DNA of 64,000 bases from Ptiloglossa arizonensis (GCF_051014685.1 NC_135055.1:20357501-20421500); one strand, 5' to 3'. Counted from the first letter of the stretch, positions 25,557 to 40,369 are shown. Translations and numbers: made by a program. The notes: generated from the sequence alone by a model not told the origin.

Positions 25557-25830
25557 CTTTCCACTCCGGGAAATTGAATCGACGTGATTCGTCTCGCGTG
25601 ACATCGAACGCGATACACGGTACGGTTCACTGGTAAGTCGACGGTGGTATTCGTAACGAAGTCAACCGGGTCAAAGTGTGCACACTGGGTAGAGGTCTTT
25701 CCACTTGGGCCAATTGGATCAACTCTCGCGTGGCATCGAACGATACGCGCACGGAACGGGTTCGCCGCTAAGTCGACGCTCGGATTCGTAACGAAACAAC
25801 GAACGCGAAGTCACAGGCGCTAGAGGCCGA
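25557..25830. repeat. Two-copy diverged duplication, 132-140-bp offset
   Basis: CTTTCCACT begins copies at 25557 and 25697. TCTCGCGTG(A/G)CATCGAACG follows at 25592 and 25724, then (T/A)AGTCGACG and GATTCGTAACGAA or TATTCGTAACGAA. The offset shrinks from 140 to 132 bp, showing small indels between copies. Confidence 0.75.
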
Positions 25831-27679
25831 GTCCACCGATATCCGGACCTCGCGAGAACAAGCGACCGCGCTACGTACCGACTGCCAATTTAGCAACGGT
25901 GAACGGTACGCGCGGCGCGATTCGGAAGAAGAGAGCCGGCTACGCGCGAACGATGCAAAGACCGTCCAGGTAAAGACCCCGTGAAAACCGAACGAAGGAA
26001 GGGCTCGGCGAAGGTAAGCGCGGCGAACGATAAATAGGCTATCGGATCGTATCGGCGCTTCGGCAGCCCTCGGGCTTCCGCGTCCTCTTCTCGAGCCCGG
26101 CTACCTCCACCCTTTTCTCTCGGTCTCCTCTTTTTTTTCCCTTCCGTTCGCCTCCTTCGGTCCGCCACACGTCGCGGGGCCGCCCTATCGAAGAAATATC
26201 TCTAATAGCCGAGTATCGTGCTCTCGCGCTTCCACGGAGATACTCGAGCCACCGTGATTGGTAGCATCGGTGCCCATCGATGATAACGATAATCGTCCGG
26301 GATACCCCGTTTTGTTTTTATCTCGCGCCACCATTCCCGTCCGCGCCTCTTCGACGCCTTCCTGGCCTCTTCGCGCGACTATCGCGCCGGACGAATCGAC
26401 GATCTCTCGAAAATTCTCTCCAACGGATCGACGTAGCTTGGAAAAGAATAGTTACTCGGGAATGGTACCCGGATACGCGTCGGATAATTTCGAGAGAAAC
26501 TACAGAACTCTTTCGTCGCGCGAAAGAGACGACAGGTTTCGAATATGGTTAGATTACTTTGGACGGAGAACACGCTTCCGAGTTTCGACTCGCGCTCGAA
26601 GAGCGTTTGAAACGCGTAGACGAACACAGAGTCCGGTAGGAGTCATCGAGCGGTAGTTCCACGGGTGGGCCGAGGAGTCCCGGGACGACCCGGACGGATG
26701 AAAAGAACAATCGGAACGGTCTCGAAGAATAATCGAGTTAAAAATCCGTGTCATCTCGGGGACACCGTGGTAAATTTCCAGCGCTCTCGACCGGGATAAT
26801 TTTGTCACGGGTGGCCCATTTTCGGTCCGCAGTGCGGCGTTCGCGGCGGACACCGTGCAAGGAGAGATCGGCCGGGAGACAGGGGGGGGGGGGGGGTAGG
26901 GAAGAAGCCACGAATTTATTCGCTCGGATTGATTCTCCTTCGGCCGCGATGGGAGTAAAAAAGGTGCGAGACCGGACGGCGGACGAGACGAGGGGACCTT
27001 CTTTTATTCCGCGTATCGTTAGGACTTACGTGGCCGTTCGAGAGTTCGCGAAACGAGATTTAGCTGGTTCCAGCGGTGATTTGTGACCCATTGTTCTCTC
27101 CGCGAGCCGGTAGCCGATCGGCGCAACGACCACGGTGGAGGGAGAGGTGCGCCGGGTCTCCCGACCGAAGGACCCCTACTAAAAACTGGACCATCGAACT
27201 AATGGCCATTGATTTACCCCGCCGTTCGCTGCAAAACGCGTCCACGGGAGACCCGGTCTCGACGGTTTTTTCCACCGAGGTTTACCTCCTCGACGCCGCG
27301 CGAGCCTCCGACCGAAGACAGCCGGGAACACTTGTTAGAATCGCCGCGAGACTCGTCCTCTCGACTCGACTCGCTCGCGTACAATCGTCCGAGCATCTTT
27401 CGATACTTTTTTCCGTTCTCGTTCCGTCGAAGGAAAGGTATCGTACGATCGACACCTTCCCCCTACGAAACGATCAACGAATCGTCTTCGAAACTCCTCG
27501 AGCGGTCGGTTACCGTTGCCTCTTTAACCGTAATTAAAGTCCGCTCGATTCCGTCCACGGATCCGAACTCTTCTCGGACAGGAATTTTTTTCAAAGCCTC
27601 TCTCCCCCTACCGTCCCCCGTTCCTTCTCGATCCCTTCGAATCGGTTTCGAGACGAGAGAACATAATAAAACGATTAAC

Positions 27680-27878
27680 TCGATTCCTACGAACTCGGGG
27701 CAACACAATGGAGCAGTTAAGGCAACGGCTCTCCGTTCCGCTTTATTTATTCCATTAGCGGAGCTCGCCGACGATCCCTTTTCTTTTATCTGCATATTGT
27801 CCGCGTCTAGGGCCGCTTGCCCCTTACAATTGCCGCGACATGTTTGTCGAAACGTTGGATCGCGGGAGATACCTTCTT

Positions 27879-27915
<37 letters not shown>

Positions 27916-28115
27916 TTGTGGATTACGCGAATTTAGTTGGCGTCGCTCGGGCGTAAAGAGCTAAAAGAGCTCTCGTCCCGGTGTCCCGACGGGGCCCCGT
28001 AGCAGCATCCTTTGACATTTTATCCGAGCGAGCCCGGGACGAGGCATCGCGGAGGCGGCGTTAATTAAGGCGCGGCCGTTAATTGACGGACAAATCCAGC
28101 CGGGAGCCACGGATA
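27680..28115. promoter_or_regulatory. Candidate enhancer island with Sox and homeodomain words
   Basis: ACACAATGG, TTATTCCATTAG and TATCTGCATATTGTC lie left of a CT tract, and CCTTTGACATTTTATC, GTTAATTAAGG and GTTAATTGACGG lie right of it. They are separated by the microsatellite and may be two elements. Confidence 0.25.
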
Positions 28116-29094
28116 AATATAGACGTCCGATCGAGACGCGCGGATCGTATCGTTCGGTCGACTTGTCGGCTGTCGAAGAACCGCTTCCCGCGGAGCAAGA
28201 GATAATCGATCCCCTCGGCTATTCCACTCGTCCGCGCGATATCTGCTGTCGTATCGACGTAGAAATTAAATTAATCCTTCGCCCGCCACGCTGACCCGTA
28301 TACACCTCGACCGGCCTTTCTCTCGACGCGCGGAGACAGAGGAGAACCATCCGCAAAAGTTTCGCGCAATCGATAACTCGAACCGATCGCGTCATTTAAG
28401 AATCCAACTTCCGTCGAACGCGCAATCTCGCCATCCAAATTATCGGATAATCCGTCGACTCGTTCGTCGCGCGGAATACCGCGAGTACCGCGCCACGCGA
28501 TCTCTTTTCCTCGTTTCACCCTTACCTTTTGCTTCTTTTTTTTTCTTTTTTACACGGCCATACTTCACGGTTAAGCGTACCGAAACCCGAACCGTACACG
28601 GTGGCCCGATCGTTTCGATCGCCTCGAGCATCCGTTACTTTTCGCCACAGGGAGAACCTTTGGCGAAACGACGGTCGTTACGTTTACAGTCGGAAGACTC
28701 GTTTGGGGTTTTAGCGTTACCCGTATTTCGTACGCAGTGTTCCGATTCTGGTAAAATAGAGGACGTCCCAACGATTTCACCGATCTCCCATACGGGATCG
28801 TTCTTCCCCGGAAGCCTCTCGAGCGTAAAGGTCGAGCACGAGTCTCGTTGACAAAGTTTCGCTTCCTCCGTGTTCCGAAAAACAACGGAGACGCTCGAGA
28901 CCGTCCGAGTTACCGCTCCGGCCTGTACAACCGACGCGCACTTATTTTGCTCGATCTCCCCGAGACAGCGAACCGTACATTCCAGGAGATACCTATCAGG
29001 ATTTCCATCCATACGCATCTTGTAAAAGTGGGTTCTCTCCCCTGTTCGAGGCGCGAGATTTCGAGCCCCTAGCAGCGAACCAGAAGAGGAGAGC

Positions 29095-29235
29095 CACCCT
29101 AGGCGCGATATTATGATAATACACTTATATTCGTATGCAATGGGGTTTTCTTAGGAGGGCACACGACGACGGGGCCAACGAACGCGTCTTCGGCCTACCA
29201 GCCATAATGTAATTCGATCGACGCTTTAGCCTCGA
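29095..29235. promoter_or_regulatory. Candidate enhancer island with POU-type site
   Basis: GATATTATGATAATACAC and TCGTATGCAATGGGG (octamer-like TATGCAAT at 29134-29141) lie in a block poor in CpG, with CATAATGTAATTCG further on. Confidence 0.25.
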
Positions 29236-29304
29236 GATGATGGAACGATGGATAGAAATTGACGGCGAATAGCCGAGCGACGGTGGTTAAAAGCTGTCTA
29301 CATC

Positions 29305-29316
29305 GAGAGAGAGGGA

Positions 29317-29354
<38 letters not shown>
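29305..29354. repeat. GA dinucleotide microsatellite
   Basis: About 50 bases of GA with two GG interruptions. On the minus strand it forms a pyrimidine tract ending in GATGTAG. Confidence 0.93.
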
Positions 29355-29358
<4 letters not shown>

Positions 29359-32300
29359 GATGGTAGACGGAAGCTGCGTCTCGTTCGAGCGCTAGGATTT
29401 CTCGATTAATTACTCGGCAATTCGGTTAATTGTCGCGAAAGCGCGAATACCGCTCTCCTTTTACCGAACGTTGCGAACGTCGATGAGGCGACCGTGAGCA
29501 AAGTCTCGGAGAGTAGTCGGTCCCCCGTCGTCTCGAGGGCCCGTTTCTCGTCGAGCGTTTCCGACCCAGGGAACGCGACAGCGTCTCGAACGTGTCATCG
29601 AGTGCGTCTTATTTTCCAAGAACGCGAAAGGTACGTATATTATCCTTCGTGGAAGGAATATTCCGGCCCCTACGGTCGTTGTCCCCTTACGAAACTTTTT
29701 TTCCGCTTACGTAATGCTTCATAAGCACGAGCGGGAACGATACGATTTCTGTTCCCTTTCACGCGGAAACTTCGGAAGGTATCGGGTCCCGACCCTTTGT
29801 CCGAACGGATCGGAGAATCTCGCCGCTGGAAAATGGTTTCCTCTTAGGGGGCGGCCGGACCACTGACCGAGAAGACGTTAACGCTCGCCGACAACTACTT
29901 TTCTCGTCGTTTTCCCGCCCGTTACCCAGAATTCTCGTCGGTGGACCCGCAGAAGCGTGCGCGGCGAAGAAAAGACTCCGATAAAGGCTCGCGATACCTC
30001 GAATCCCCGAGACGGATCTTCGGGTATTATTTCTCTCTCCTGTTTACGTTGTCTTTGTACGCGTTGTCGAGCCCGTACAAACGCGGATATCGGAGACCGG
30101 GTGAGACACTCGGAGACCCGTCGGTCCATCGATAATACGCAACAGTATTTCCCCGAACCCCGGCGCATCGGGTTTCCCGTGGAAATATTTCACGTTTTCA
30201 GAATCGTCTCGTATTTTCGGTAATATCCGTTCGGCCCGCGAATAACCATTTTCTTCGCCACGCTGCCTTCGATGATTTCTCTCCCGACAAAGTGGATCCG
30301 GAACGCGTCGCGATCGAGACGATTTTGAGAACGATCGCGAGAATCTCGTTAAATTCGAACCGCGCCTCGTATATTCGAAAATATTACACGGTGGACGAAT
30401 CGAAATTTCTTTTAGCGCGGATCGTACGATTTCGAAGGGTTCTCGAGACGTTTTATGCGTATCCTTTCGTCCAAGTTGTCGAGAATCGAACGAAATTCGT
30501 GTCGAGTTGGCTCGTAGGATTCGATAGCTGGCGATGGCCGAGACAAATTACAGAGTCGCGAGGTTCGATCTTCCATCGAGTACACGCGCTCGAATCTCGT
30601 TGTGTTCGTCGACGACGATTTTAGAATCCCTCGTTTCGATCTTCCGTGCGGGGGTTCGGTTTGCGAAATGCGTAAAAAATTTCGAAACGGAGGAAAACGA
30701 ACGGTGAGAAACAGTCGCGAGGGTGTTCGATCGTCGGCCGGCTCGCGCGCGGTTACGTTCCTCCCGTACCCCTACAGATCCCGTAAGTGCGTTGTCTTGT
30801 CGTCGAACAGCGTCTTAGGCACGACATTTCGTTACGTCGTTCGGACGAATTCACCCTCTTGGCCGTAACCGCGCCGCCGTCCATAAAGCCGGTGGTTGAC
30901 GATCGCGAGGAGCATCGAGCCGACAAACTTTTACGCGTTCGTCGAGAACGCGAACCGGCACCGTTACGATCGCTCCCACGAATAAACGCGAAACGTTCAA
31001 CGAGGGCGTAAAAGAACCTTTAACGAGGAGATCGCTCCGAGATCGCGGCCGAGCGCTCCGTTGCGTCGCAGCGGGTGAAACGTTACGCAATCGCGATCGG
31101 GCGAGACCGGGGACCGTGGTAGGAGGATCCGTGGATCGTGATCGTGCGAATTGGGGAACGGAACAAAGGTCGGGTTCATCCATATTCATCGGCTGCTTAC
31201 GAGATGGAATCGGCCGCGAGACGAGCAGACAGAGACGTTCGTTCCTTTTTCTCTTCCGTCACGAGCGAATTAATTCCGCGACACGGTTCCTATCGATCAC
31301 TGTTTACGCTCGGCCGTCCCTTGCCCCTCGCTCGAACACGGACCGATCGAACGAACGAACATCTTTCGTCGTCGCCCGATCCTGCGACGAGGACCGAGCC
31401 TCCGCGCGAGCTTTAACCCCTCGACGAACGAAAACTCGGCCCGTGCAAAACGCTCTCCTCGACGACGATTCGTTCCAGTCGCTCGTCAAATTTCACGGTA
31501 ACCGTGCGCTCCACGACTCTTTCCAATTCCTTTCGTCCGTCGACTTTCCGCTCGTTTCGTTCCCGGATTAGTCTCGAAGAGACGGATCCCCGCAACTCGA
31601 CAAACGGACGATCCATACCGTTCGTTCCGCCCCCAAATCTTCCTCGTAACCAACTCCCGTATTGCGCGAGGAAAACGCGTTGTTTCGACTTCTCCGTTTC
31701 GTAGGCGCGAACGGTACGACTCGTTGCTTTTTCGATCGTTCCTCGGAAAAGTTCAGGTTCCACGGCCTCGTGAATCGCTCGCGAGCAAACAATTAATATC
31801 GTTCCCCGCGAGAACGCGCGCGGAAGGTTACGAACGCGCTTCGGGAGGGAGTTTATGAAAATGTTCGCCGCGGGTGGCGAGGGAACCGAAGGCAAAATCG
31901 GAGGGATCCCGAGGGTGCCCGTCGTCGCTCTTCTTCGTTCCTCTCGCACAGGTGACGCTGCCACGCACCGCCCCCGGGAGGCAGCGCGTGTGCGTGGTTG
32001 GCAGATATTACCGCATAATTTTCGGATATTTCACTCGCGGTTCGTATCCCGACACGGAGACGCATGCCGGGTAACTTTACGCCGCGATCGTTACGCGAAG
32101 AACGAAGGAATCACGAGGATTCGCGAATAAAAGGAGAACGGATCGTAATGCTGTGCGCGGTGATTTCGGCAACCTCGAACCTCGACCGCTTTTAACGCGC
32201 TTAAAGAGAACAGCAGCGCGGGAAAGTTCCGCTTCTACCCGAAAGTCACGAGCGACTCGTAGGTATGGAAATCGGGAGCGATACGGTACCGCTTGCTCGA

Positions 32301-35300
32301 GAAGGGCGTTCGTCGGTCGAAGTAAAAGCAAACAACGTTGGAAAGTTTCGCGTTTTGGAAATTCGGAGGGATCTCTCCGCGTGGCTTGGGAGACTTAACC
32401 GAGGAGAGCTCCTCGCGGACGAAAAGCGGATCGATCGTTGCGCACCGAAGAGAATTTTTAAAAACTGTTCCACGTTTTGTCTCGCGTATCCGAGCGAAGT
32501 TACTTTTTACGTTACGCGGTGAAACGGTTGTACACCTTGGAAAGTTCCACGAAGAAACGTTCCATCGTCCGAGCGTCCCGGAAAGTTCCACGGGAAAGAT
32601 ATCCCATGGTTGAAACGTTGTCGGAAGTTTGGCGGGAAAAAAGTCCCCACCCGGACGAAAGACGTCGTTCGCGAAGGTATCGAGAGTACGCGAGGAAATC
32701 GTAGCTGAAAACGAAGGAATCCCGAAGGTGTCCCGACGGGACACCGATTCCGGGACAATGCGAGCGGAATGCGAGCAGCACCGCGCGACGCCTCGTCCCC
32801 GTAAATGGCGCACCGAGAGACACGGATCGAAAAACGCGCGTTACGTCTCCGGCCGCGTAACATCCTTTCCCCCCTTCCTTGGTCGTACGATGACAAATCG
32901 AGCATCAGCGGGCCACGAGTCGCTTATCCATCAACATCAGGGTCCGAAACGCGGGTTGTCCGGCCGGCGGACATTCCGCGCGGATCGATCCCCCGCGCGC
33001 ACGTTACATCCATACCGATGAACCCGAACGCCTCCAGGGAGCGAACGACACCCGCTCGGATCGCCTCCGTAAATGACGATCGCGACTGTCGAACAAGATT
33101 TACGGCGGACCTGACCGTAAAGAGACCTTTAACAACCTCGACGATTTTTCTTCCCGGAGAGGAGAGGTGTTCTTTTTTCCCCCCTCGTGCACTCGATTCG
33201 CCGCGACTACGAACCGAGCTAAGCTACTTTCTCCGAGACACGACGGGCGTAACTTCCAGAGTAACGGTTTTAAAGGGAATTCTTAAGATTCTCGGCTGCG
33301 AGACGGGATCATCAATTATCGTCCGATCGAGCTGCCCCCGGTCTTCGACGTTCGCGCGTTCACGGAACGGCGACGAGGACGCCGCGCTGCCTCTCGACGA
33401 CGCGAGGAAAGAGCACGGGAACGTGGGAAAAATTAACGCCGCGTCCGATTGCGAGCGCGACGGAGACCGAAGACCCACCTCCCCCTTTCGAGATAACGTC
33501 GCGACGCTACGAGGACACACGGCGTCGAACAACGCGCGCGTCTCTTGGACGTCCCGCGCGTCTTTCCTCGTCGTCGCGAGATCTCTCGATCCGACGTACG
33601 AGAGGACGCGTTTCTCGCACGATTTCTTTCGCGGCTGGTTCTCCAACGGAGAAAGAGAGAACGTACGATCGAGGAGTGAGAAAACTCTTCGCGAACGAGA
33701 GAGGAGAATCCTCGGCGCGTTTCTCGTCGCGAAACGATTCTCGATCGGCGGCAACGAGGGAACGCCGTGACTTACGAATCGATTCTACGAACGGATACAC
33801 CGCGCCTCGATTACGCCGCGCGTTTCACCGTTTACGATTGTTTACGGTTTATTTACTCCGGCCGTAATCCCAGCGGCGATAAATACCCGTGGAAAGAAGC
33901 ACGATCGCGGTTTATCGCGTCCGAGTCGTCGTTCGCCGCTCGCGGAAGGTCGGTTTCGCGCTCTCCGTAAAAGCGGACGCGCGAAACAATGTGACCAACG
34001 GGGAGGGGGAGGAGGAGGGGAGAGAATCGAAGACATTTCGAAACGGCGCTTTTGACGCCGATAAAATAATGAACAAACGCGCGTTTGTCATCGCGGCGAC
34101 AGCCGTCCGCCAGCCGGGTCGAAACCGAGTTGCGACCCGAGATAAGAATAATTTACCGCAGGAGGACCGCTCAAAAGTGCGCATTATCTCGTCGAATAAA
34201 CTACGCAGGAGTGTCTCGCCGCGCGGGACGTGATTATTTCTCGCTACGCGGAAACGGTAAAGACAATATCGAGGAAATATGGCCATTGTTTCAACGGGGA
34301 GAATATCTCGCGCGACACGACGCTGCACCTGGCAGATCCGTACGTTATCGGGGACCGCGAATCGAAAGAACGAAGCCGAACGAAGAGTCCGAGAGTTACG
34401 CGCGCGACGCGAAACGCGAGCGTCCTAGTAAAAATCCTCTCGAACGTGCGTCGACCTCGTTCCCGGGAAACCTGGAAAACGATCGTGGTCGCGATCTCTC
34501 GAGGATCCCCCAGCGAGAATTCCCGCTCCGCGAGATACCAACGAACGATTCGAGACACTCGTTGGGCAGTGGGAACGCGTAAAAACGCTCGGAGGTAGCG
34601 GAGAAATTCTTAATCGCGAAAGTCGCGTCCGTATCGTTAACTCGAGCCGTGTCTCTGTTGGTAACAATTTCATTAGGTCCGGTATCGGCCGGCGTATCGC
34701 TCAAAGCATTCGTTACACGTTCGTTAAAGGATGTAACCGAGCGTTGCGACCGATAACGAACCAGACGCTCGCGGATCGAAACGATTCGCGGCGGATAAAC
34801 TCGTGCCCGTCTATTTGCTCCCTTAACGCGACCGCGCGCCTCGCTCGTTAGGAATACGTACCGCGGCCCTGTCCCCGGTCACCGTTGATCCAGTTTTCGC
34901 GATCGAGACGAGAAACAAAACGAAACGTCGCGATAAACACGGCGAAAGCCGATCTCGCGGGGAACCGTCTCCGACGATCACCGGTACCGATACGCCGGAA
35001 CCGTAACGAATCCCGTCGCGCGGAATTTATTCGCGATCGGGAGCCGGGAAACTCGATGCACCGCTAGATAAATCACGGCAATTTTACAATGCGCGTTGCG
35101 CGACCAGTCCGCGAAACGCGTCGTTAGCGGGAGGGGAGGGAAAACGGTCGCGGTCGAGCATCGGGGACACCCACGGGATTCTCCGACGCGATCGACCGAG
35201 GAAACCAGAAGACGGGAAGAGAGGAAACGAGGGAACAAAAATTTCCCCGATTACCAGCGGTGGTTTCGATTCTCGAGTTACGAGACGCGGACCGGTCGAA

Positions 35301-36788
35301 CCGATACTATTTCTCCGCGAGGATGATCCTGCGCGCCGTGGATGCGAAGACTCGCGAAACATCGACGGGACGATCCCGCGAACCGCGACACCCACCTGTA
35401 CACCCACCGTGCCACGGTAAACGCGGGTGAACAACGCTTTCGATTGTTCGTAGGGGATCTTTGTTCGCGACTCTCGCCGATTTGCCGTACACGCGGGTCC
35501 GCGTGGGACCCCCTGCGTGACCCTTGCTCCGCTCGAGCGCGACCGGCCTCGGAGGACCAGCGTTACGGGTTACCCCGACACCCACGCCTCCGTGTTTCCC
35601 GTGGTTCCACCGAGCAGTCACCGGGACGCGTCGGATAGGGATGGTAATTTACCGTCGTTATGGATAACCGAGACGACCGGTCCCGCGCCTCGGTGACGCG
35701 CACGATCGAGGGGGACTCTCGCGTGGAGTTCTCTCGTTAACGACGAACGCGACCCACGATTTCGGACCAACGTCGGGAAACGAAACGCGGGAGACGTTGA
35801 CCACTCTCGAAAGCGTTCCGTGAGCCTCGTAAACGACTTTTTTTGGAAAACGAGCCGACACGCGTCCCTCGTGGATAGCTATTTTCATCGAGACTCGTCT
35901 CGCAACGATCCCCCGCGAATTTCTCGCGTCGTCACCGTTCCTCGACTCATCCCCCGGTGTCGATGACGCGCGAGCTCGAACGTCAGGGATCGAAGCGTAC
36001 GAGCGGTCGATCGTGCGTGGAAACTCACCGCGCGAAAGAACGCGCGCTGCTGACCATCGGTGAAACGGTTATCGAGGTGTCCCCTCGGTACGCTCGAGCG
36101 CGTTCCAGCGTTGAATCGGATCGCGTACCGGCGCGGTAACGATCGCGATGATAAAAGCGAAGAAAAAGATGCGTCTTCCGGCGAGTAACGAAAGGGGTAA
36201 CGACAACAATCGTCACGGTGTCGAAGTGGAACGAAGTCGTTATCAAGACACGAGAGAGAGAGGGAGAGTTGGACGGTGGAAGCGGGGAACGGACGTTTCG
36301 AAGCTTTAAAACGTCGCGAGAGATCCCGAGCGGCAGTCCCGAGGGGTGATTACGCCGGGTGACGACGCTGGGCGTCCGCCCACCCGCCCGGCGCGTAATT
36401 AACATCGTTAAAACACGGATGTTAAATAAATTATAAATAATTATGTTCGACGGCGTTAACGACCGTCGTAGCCCACAGCGGTGACGCGGGCTCGGGCACA
36501 TTTACGTTATCGATTGCAGAGAGCGGCGGGGCGGACCCGCGGCGCTCGACTTGTCTAGACCGTTCCTGAAAATCCTTTTCAGGAAATATTCTTTTCGATA
36601 CATCCACCCCCGTCGGCCGGCCCGAACCCGAACCCGAACTCGGCCCCCTCGCCGCCTCGACCCGTAACACGAAATCCGCTCGTTTAATCGCCCGCTAACG
36701 AGCATCGTTGCGTCCCATCGCCGTGAAATCGGATCAACGATGCGTCCACGGTGTTTTTACGAGCTCGTCGAGGGAATCTCGAATTCAA

Positions 36789-36819
36789 CGACCGACCGAC
36801 CGACCGACCGACCGACCGA
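36789..36819. repeat. ACCG tetranucleotide repeat
   Basis: About seven perfect ACCG/CGAC units. Confidence 0.92.
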
Positions 36820-39800
36820 GCACCGCCGCGGATCTCTCGATCGCGGGGACAACCTACGGTGCTTCCGCGGGATTAACGTCGATAAAAAGCCACCGAGCCG
36901 TTTTACGGCGGTTCTCGTCGACGCTGTACCGGGGAACCTTTCCAGTTTACCTCTCTCCGTTACCGAGTACGCGCGAAACTTCGAAACCGTGTGCGTCTCC
37001 GTTCGGTTTCGGCGTCCGTGACGGACCCGCGACCCGAGACCGCTATTAGCATAATCTGGTGGCCCGCGACAGTGACAAGCGCGTCGATCGATCGATCGAT
37101 CGACCGAGCGAGCGACGCGCTTCGTAAACGGGAGTGCTCGAAAACACGCGGCAGTTGTACCGAGCGCGCGATCCTAATCGCTACGGGGGACGCTAAAAGC
37201 CGGTAATGGCTCGATAACGGGACCGGGTCGCGCGTACCGGTTTCTAATCTCGGTAAAAGATTAGGCGGCGAGAAACGAGCCGAGATCTCTCTCGGATGGT
37301 AACTGCCGATCGGTGCCTCGATCGGCCGTTACAATTCGAACGGCTCCATTAAAGTTAGTCAGTCGCGCGCCGATTTTCCCGCCGGTCTCGCGCTCCGTTT
37401 CGAGCCTCGATCGAACCTCCTCGCGGACGCGTCGCCGACCAAGCGCAACCTCCTATCGATCCAAGCCTTAACGCCGTTTCCGTTACGTTAACGACCCGCA
37501 CCTGATAAACTATTCACCGTGCGGATAATTGCGCGACGCGATTCCGCGCGACTCGACCACCGTCGTCTGTCTGCCACCGTCTCGAGAACAACGGGCCGGG
37601 AGAGACTCGTCAATTTTCCGCTCGTCCCGGCGTCCGTCGACGCGCCCGTACCTAATTCGAATTAGAATCCCCGAAACGGGCTACGAGTCGCTACGAAGAC
37701 TCGAGAACGTGGCCGCGAACGTTACAATTGTCTCGAGGTTTCGAGACCTTAAGGAGCAACTCCTTGACGCCCGATGTCTCCGAGTTCCGAGACTCGAGCC
37801 AACGTCGTCGAGACGCTTCCTAGCTACAATCCTCCCGAGGCTAGAATTTTCAGAGTCGGAGTCCTCGAAACCTAGCGTGGTTCAAATGACCGATTCCCGA
37901 ATCGCGACCGTAGAATCCTCTAGGTTCGAATCTTCGAAGAGAGGGACTTTAACGAGTGTTAAATAACGCGCACAGTTGTCGATGATTTCTTCTCTCGTCG
38001 CGAACTTCCCGAACGAGTATCGTAAAATGTTAACCATTAACTCGTTAACGCGTTGTCGATTCGAACATCGTCCACTGTTCTGTACAACTCGATCGACCGG
38101 AGCACTCGGCTCGGAAACGAGCGATCCTGGTCTTTTTTATTTACAAAACGCGCGGAAGAAACCCTGTAGAGAAAAATTGATTAAACTTGCAAGCTCTCGA
38201 AGGAAATAAAGCTGCATCGCCCGGAGAGAGCGTTGCTCTCGATTCCGTTCGTTGTACGAGCAGCCCGCGAGATTCCGAGCGGGAAAAAAGTCGGATTTTG
38301 TTCGACGCAACGCGCACGGTTCCGGTGTAAAATTTAAAAGGCGAACGAGCTAAAGGCTTCCGATATATTAAACGCTTGGAAACACTTGGAAAATTCGCGT
38401 TCCATCTATTATGCAAACCTTGAAAGGGCACTCTTCTTCCAGCCGAGTGGTTTTTCTCCAGAAACGTTAATTCTGAATGCAAGGTTGCCTCGACGCCCAA
38501 TCCTCCAGACGGTAACAAGGCTCTGCGCGTCTTCGCGTTAAAATTGTACCAGCGAAGCGGTACTTGCTCTAAAAACTGTATTTACGCGGGAGAGGCGTAG
38601 AAAATTTAACGTTTCACCATTGAATTCCGTGTAGGAATCATTGTGTAGAACGTCGTCTAAATTTCTTTTCGATGGGTATTCGACGATACGAACGACGAAA
38701 TCGCGTACGATTGGCTCTCGAAGACCGCGTTGGGGAACAGGGGAAAATTTCCACGTTCGTCGATCGATTCGATACGGTACAACCGTAACGAAAACGAAGA
38801 GATCGAATCACCTTTTCTCGCGCTCGAAAAATTCTCGTTCTATCGTGCGAGCTCGAAACCGCGGCGGTCTTCCGCCAGTTCGGTTTCTCGGTAAAAAAAG
38901 ATCGTTCGAAAGTCCGTGGTCGATTCGAAAGTCGCCACCCTGTGCATCGAGCGGTCGATTACCAACGACGTTGGTCGTAGACGAGGGATCTCTCCTGCGA
39001 CACAAGTAGCTTCTTCAAAGGTCAGACGCGGAGTGGACAAGTTCACCGGCGCGCACCAACGGGGGTTGAAAGCGTTCGGGTGTTGCACCCCGGGAGCGTA
39101 ACGTGGCGCCCACCAACGGAGACGCCTCGAACCAACGGACGTCGGGACGTCGATGGTTCCCCGAGCTGCCACCAGATTGAGATACGACTTCGTTTCTAAT
39201 CTCGAGGCGCGTTGAACGCGAGGCGGTTCTATCCGTGGTTGGTGCGCGCACCGTGTGTATCGCGGGCTGATAAAACAGGATCGTCGTATTCGGTCGTAAA
39301 TCACCGTTCGATTCAATTATGCTAATTACGTTAAAATGAGTTGCACAACGCTCGACGTGCCGGCGAGGTCTCAATACGGGCGCGGGCTTGTACCGTATAA
39401 ATCTTTCGAGTTTTTCGACACGGTCGATCTTGTTCCGCGATAACGTTCGCCGATAGAACGACTCGCGAGCGTGTTCCACGGGGATCGTGTACCTTCGGAG
39501 ATCTAAATTGCTACGCCGTAAAATAGCTCGATACCACCGCCGCCGCGGCCGCGCAGCGGCACTCGACGAGAGGAGAGGAGAGGCGAGAGGGGAGACGCGC
39601 GAGCTTAAAGTACCATCGATATTATTTCGTCTGGCGAGAGAAGAGAGCGAGACCGGCCCGGCTGACGCGAAACCGCGACGAGTGGATGCGATCCTGTCCG
39701 GATACGTCGTTCGAAGCGTCGTTTCGAGAGACGGGAGGAGAGAAAGAGCGCGCGAGGAGACCCTCTCTTTAACCAGCAGCCACTTTAACCAACTTAACCG

Positions 39801-40070
39801 GCGACCGACTCGTTATACCGTAACGGTTCGACGCTCGACAAAGGTGCGAGATCGCGGCAATCGAAGCAACCTCCTCGATTATCGCGCGTTCACAGCTTTC
39901 CAAAGCCCCCGAAAAGCGCGACAGAGGGCGTCGAGACGAGGAGAGGACAACGCGCGGGACCGTAGGAAAAAAAATAAAAGAGGAACCCCAAGGGGTTGGG
40001 ATCGGCGAACCCCCCGTCGATTCGCAACGATCGGTAGCCACGGTAACGAGGCTCGCCGAGAGCCGGTGTA

Positions 40071-40148
40071 TTTCTTCTTTTTTTTTTTTTTTTTTTCAAA
40101 AATACACCGTCGAAGCTTCTATATTTTTCCCCCCTTTTTTTTTTTTTT
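40071..40148. repeat. Two poly-T runs
   Basis: T-rich runs at 40071-40096 and 40132-40148 flank a short unique segment. They could be old tails of retroposed sequence, but no target-site duplication was identified. Confidence 0.85.
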
Positions 40149-40333
40149 AATATTCCACGCCCTCTGGTCAACGATTAAAACTCTCGAAATTACGGGAACG
40201 CGATGTTCCGCCGTTTGGGTTTTCGCAATCGGGCCGATTCCGCGCGCGAAACACCGCCCGAATCGAAAGCTTCCGTCAAAGTAGACCCGGTGGCCGTTGA
40301 TCGAACGACGCGAGCTAGCTCTAGCCTCGAGGC

Positions 40334-40369
40334 GAAAAAAAAAAAAAAGAAAAAAGAAAAAAAAAATAC
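40334..40369. repeat. A-rich run
   Basis: Fourteen A, then A/G blocks. Together with the T runs 200-260 bp to the left it makes a loosely inverted arrangement. Confidence 0.85.

Noticed and set aside
32805..33770. 321-codon plus-strand open frame
   Set aside because: Residue use is that of translated TCG/CGA-rich DNA, and a 176-codon frame is open on the other strand.
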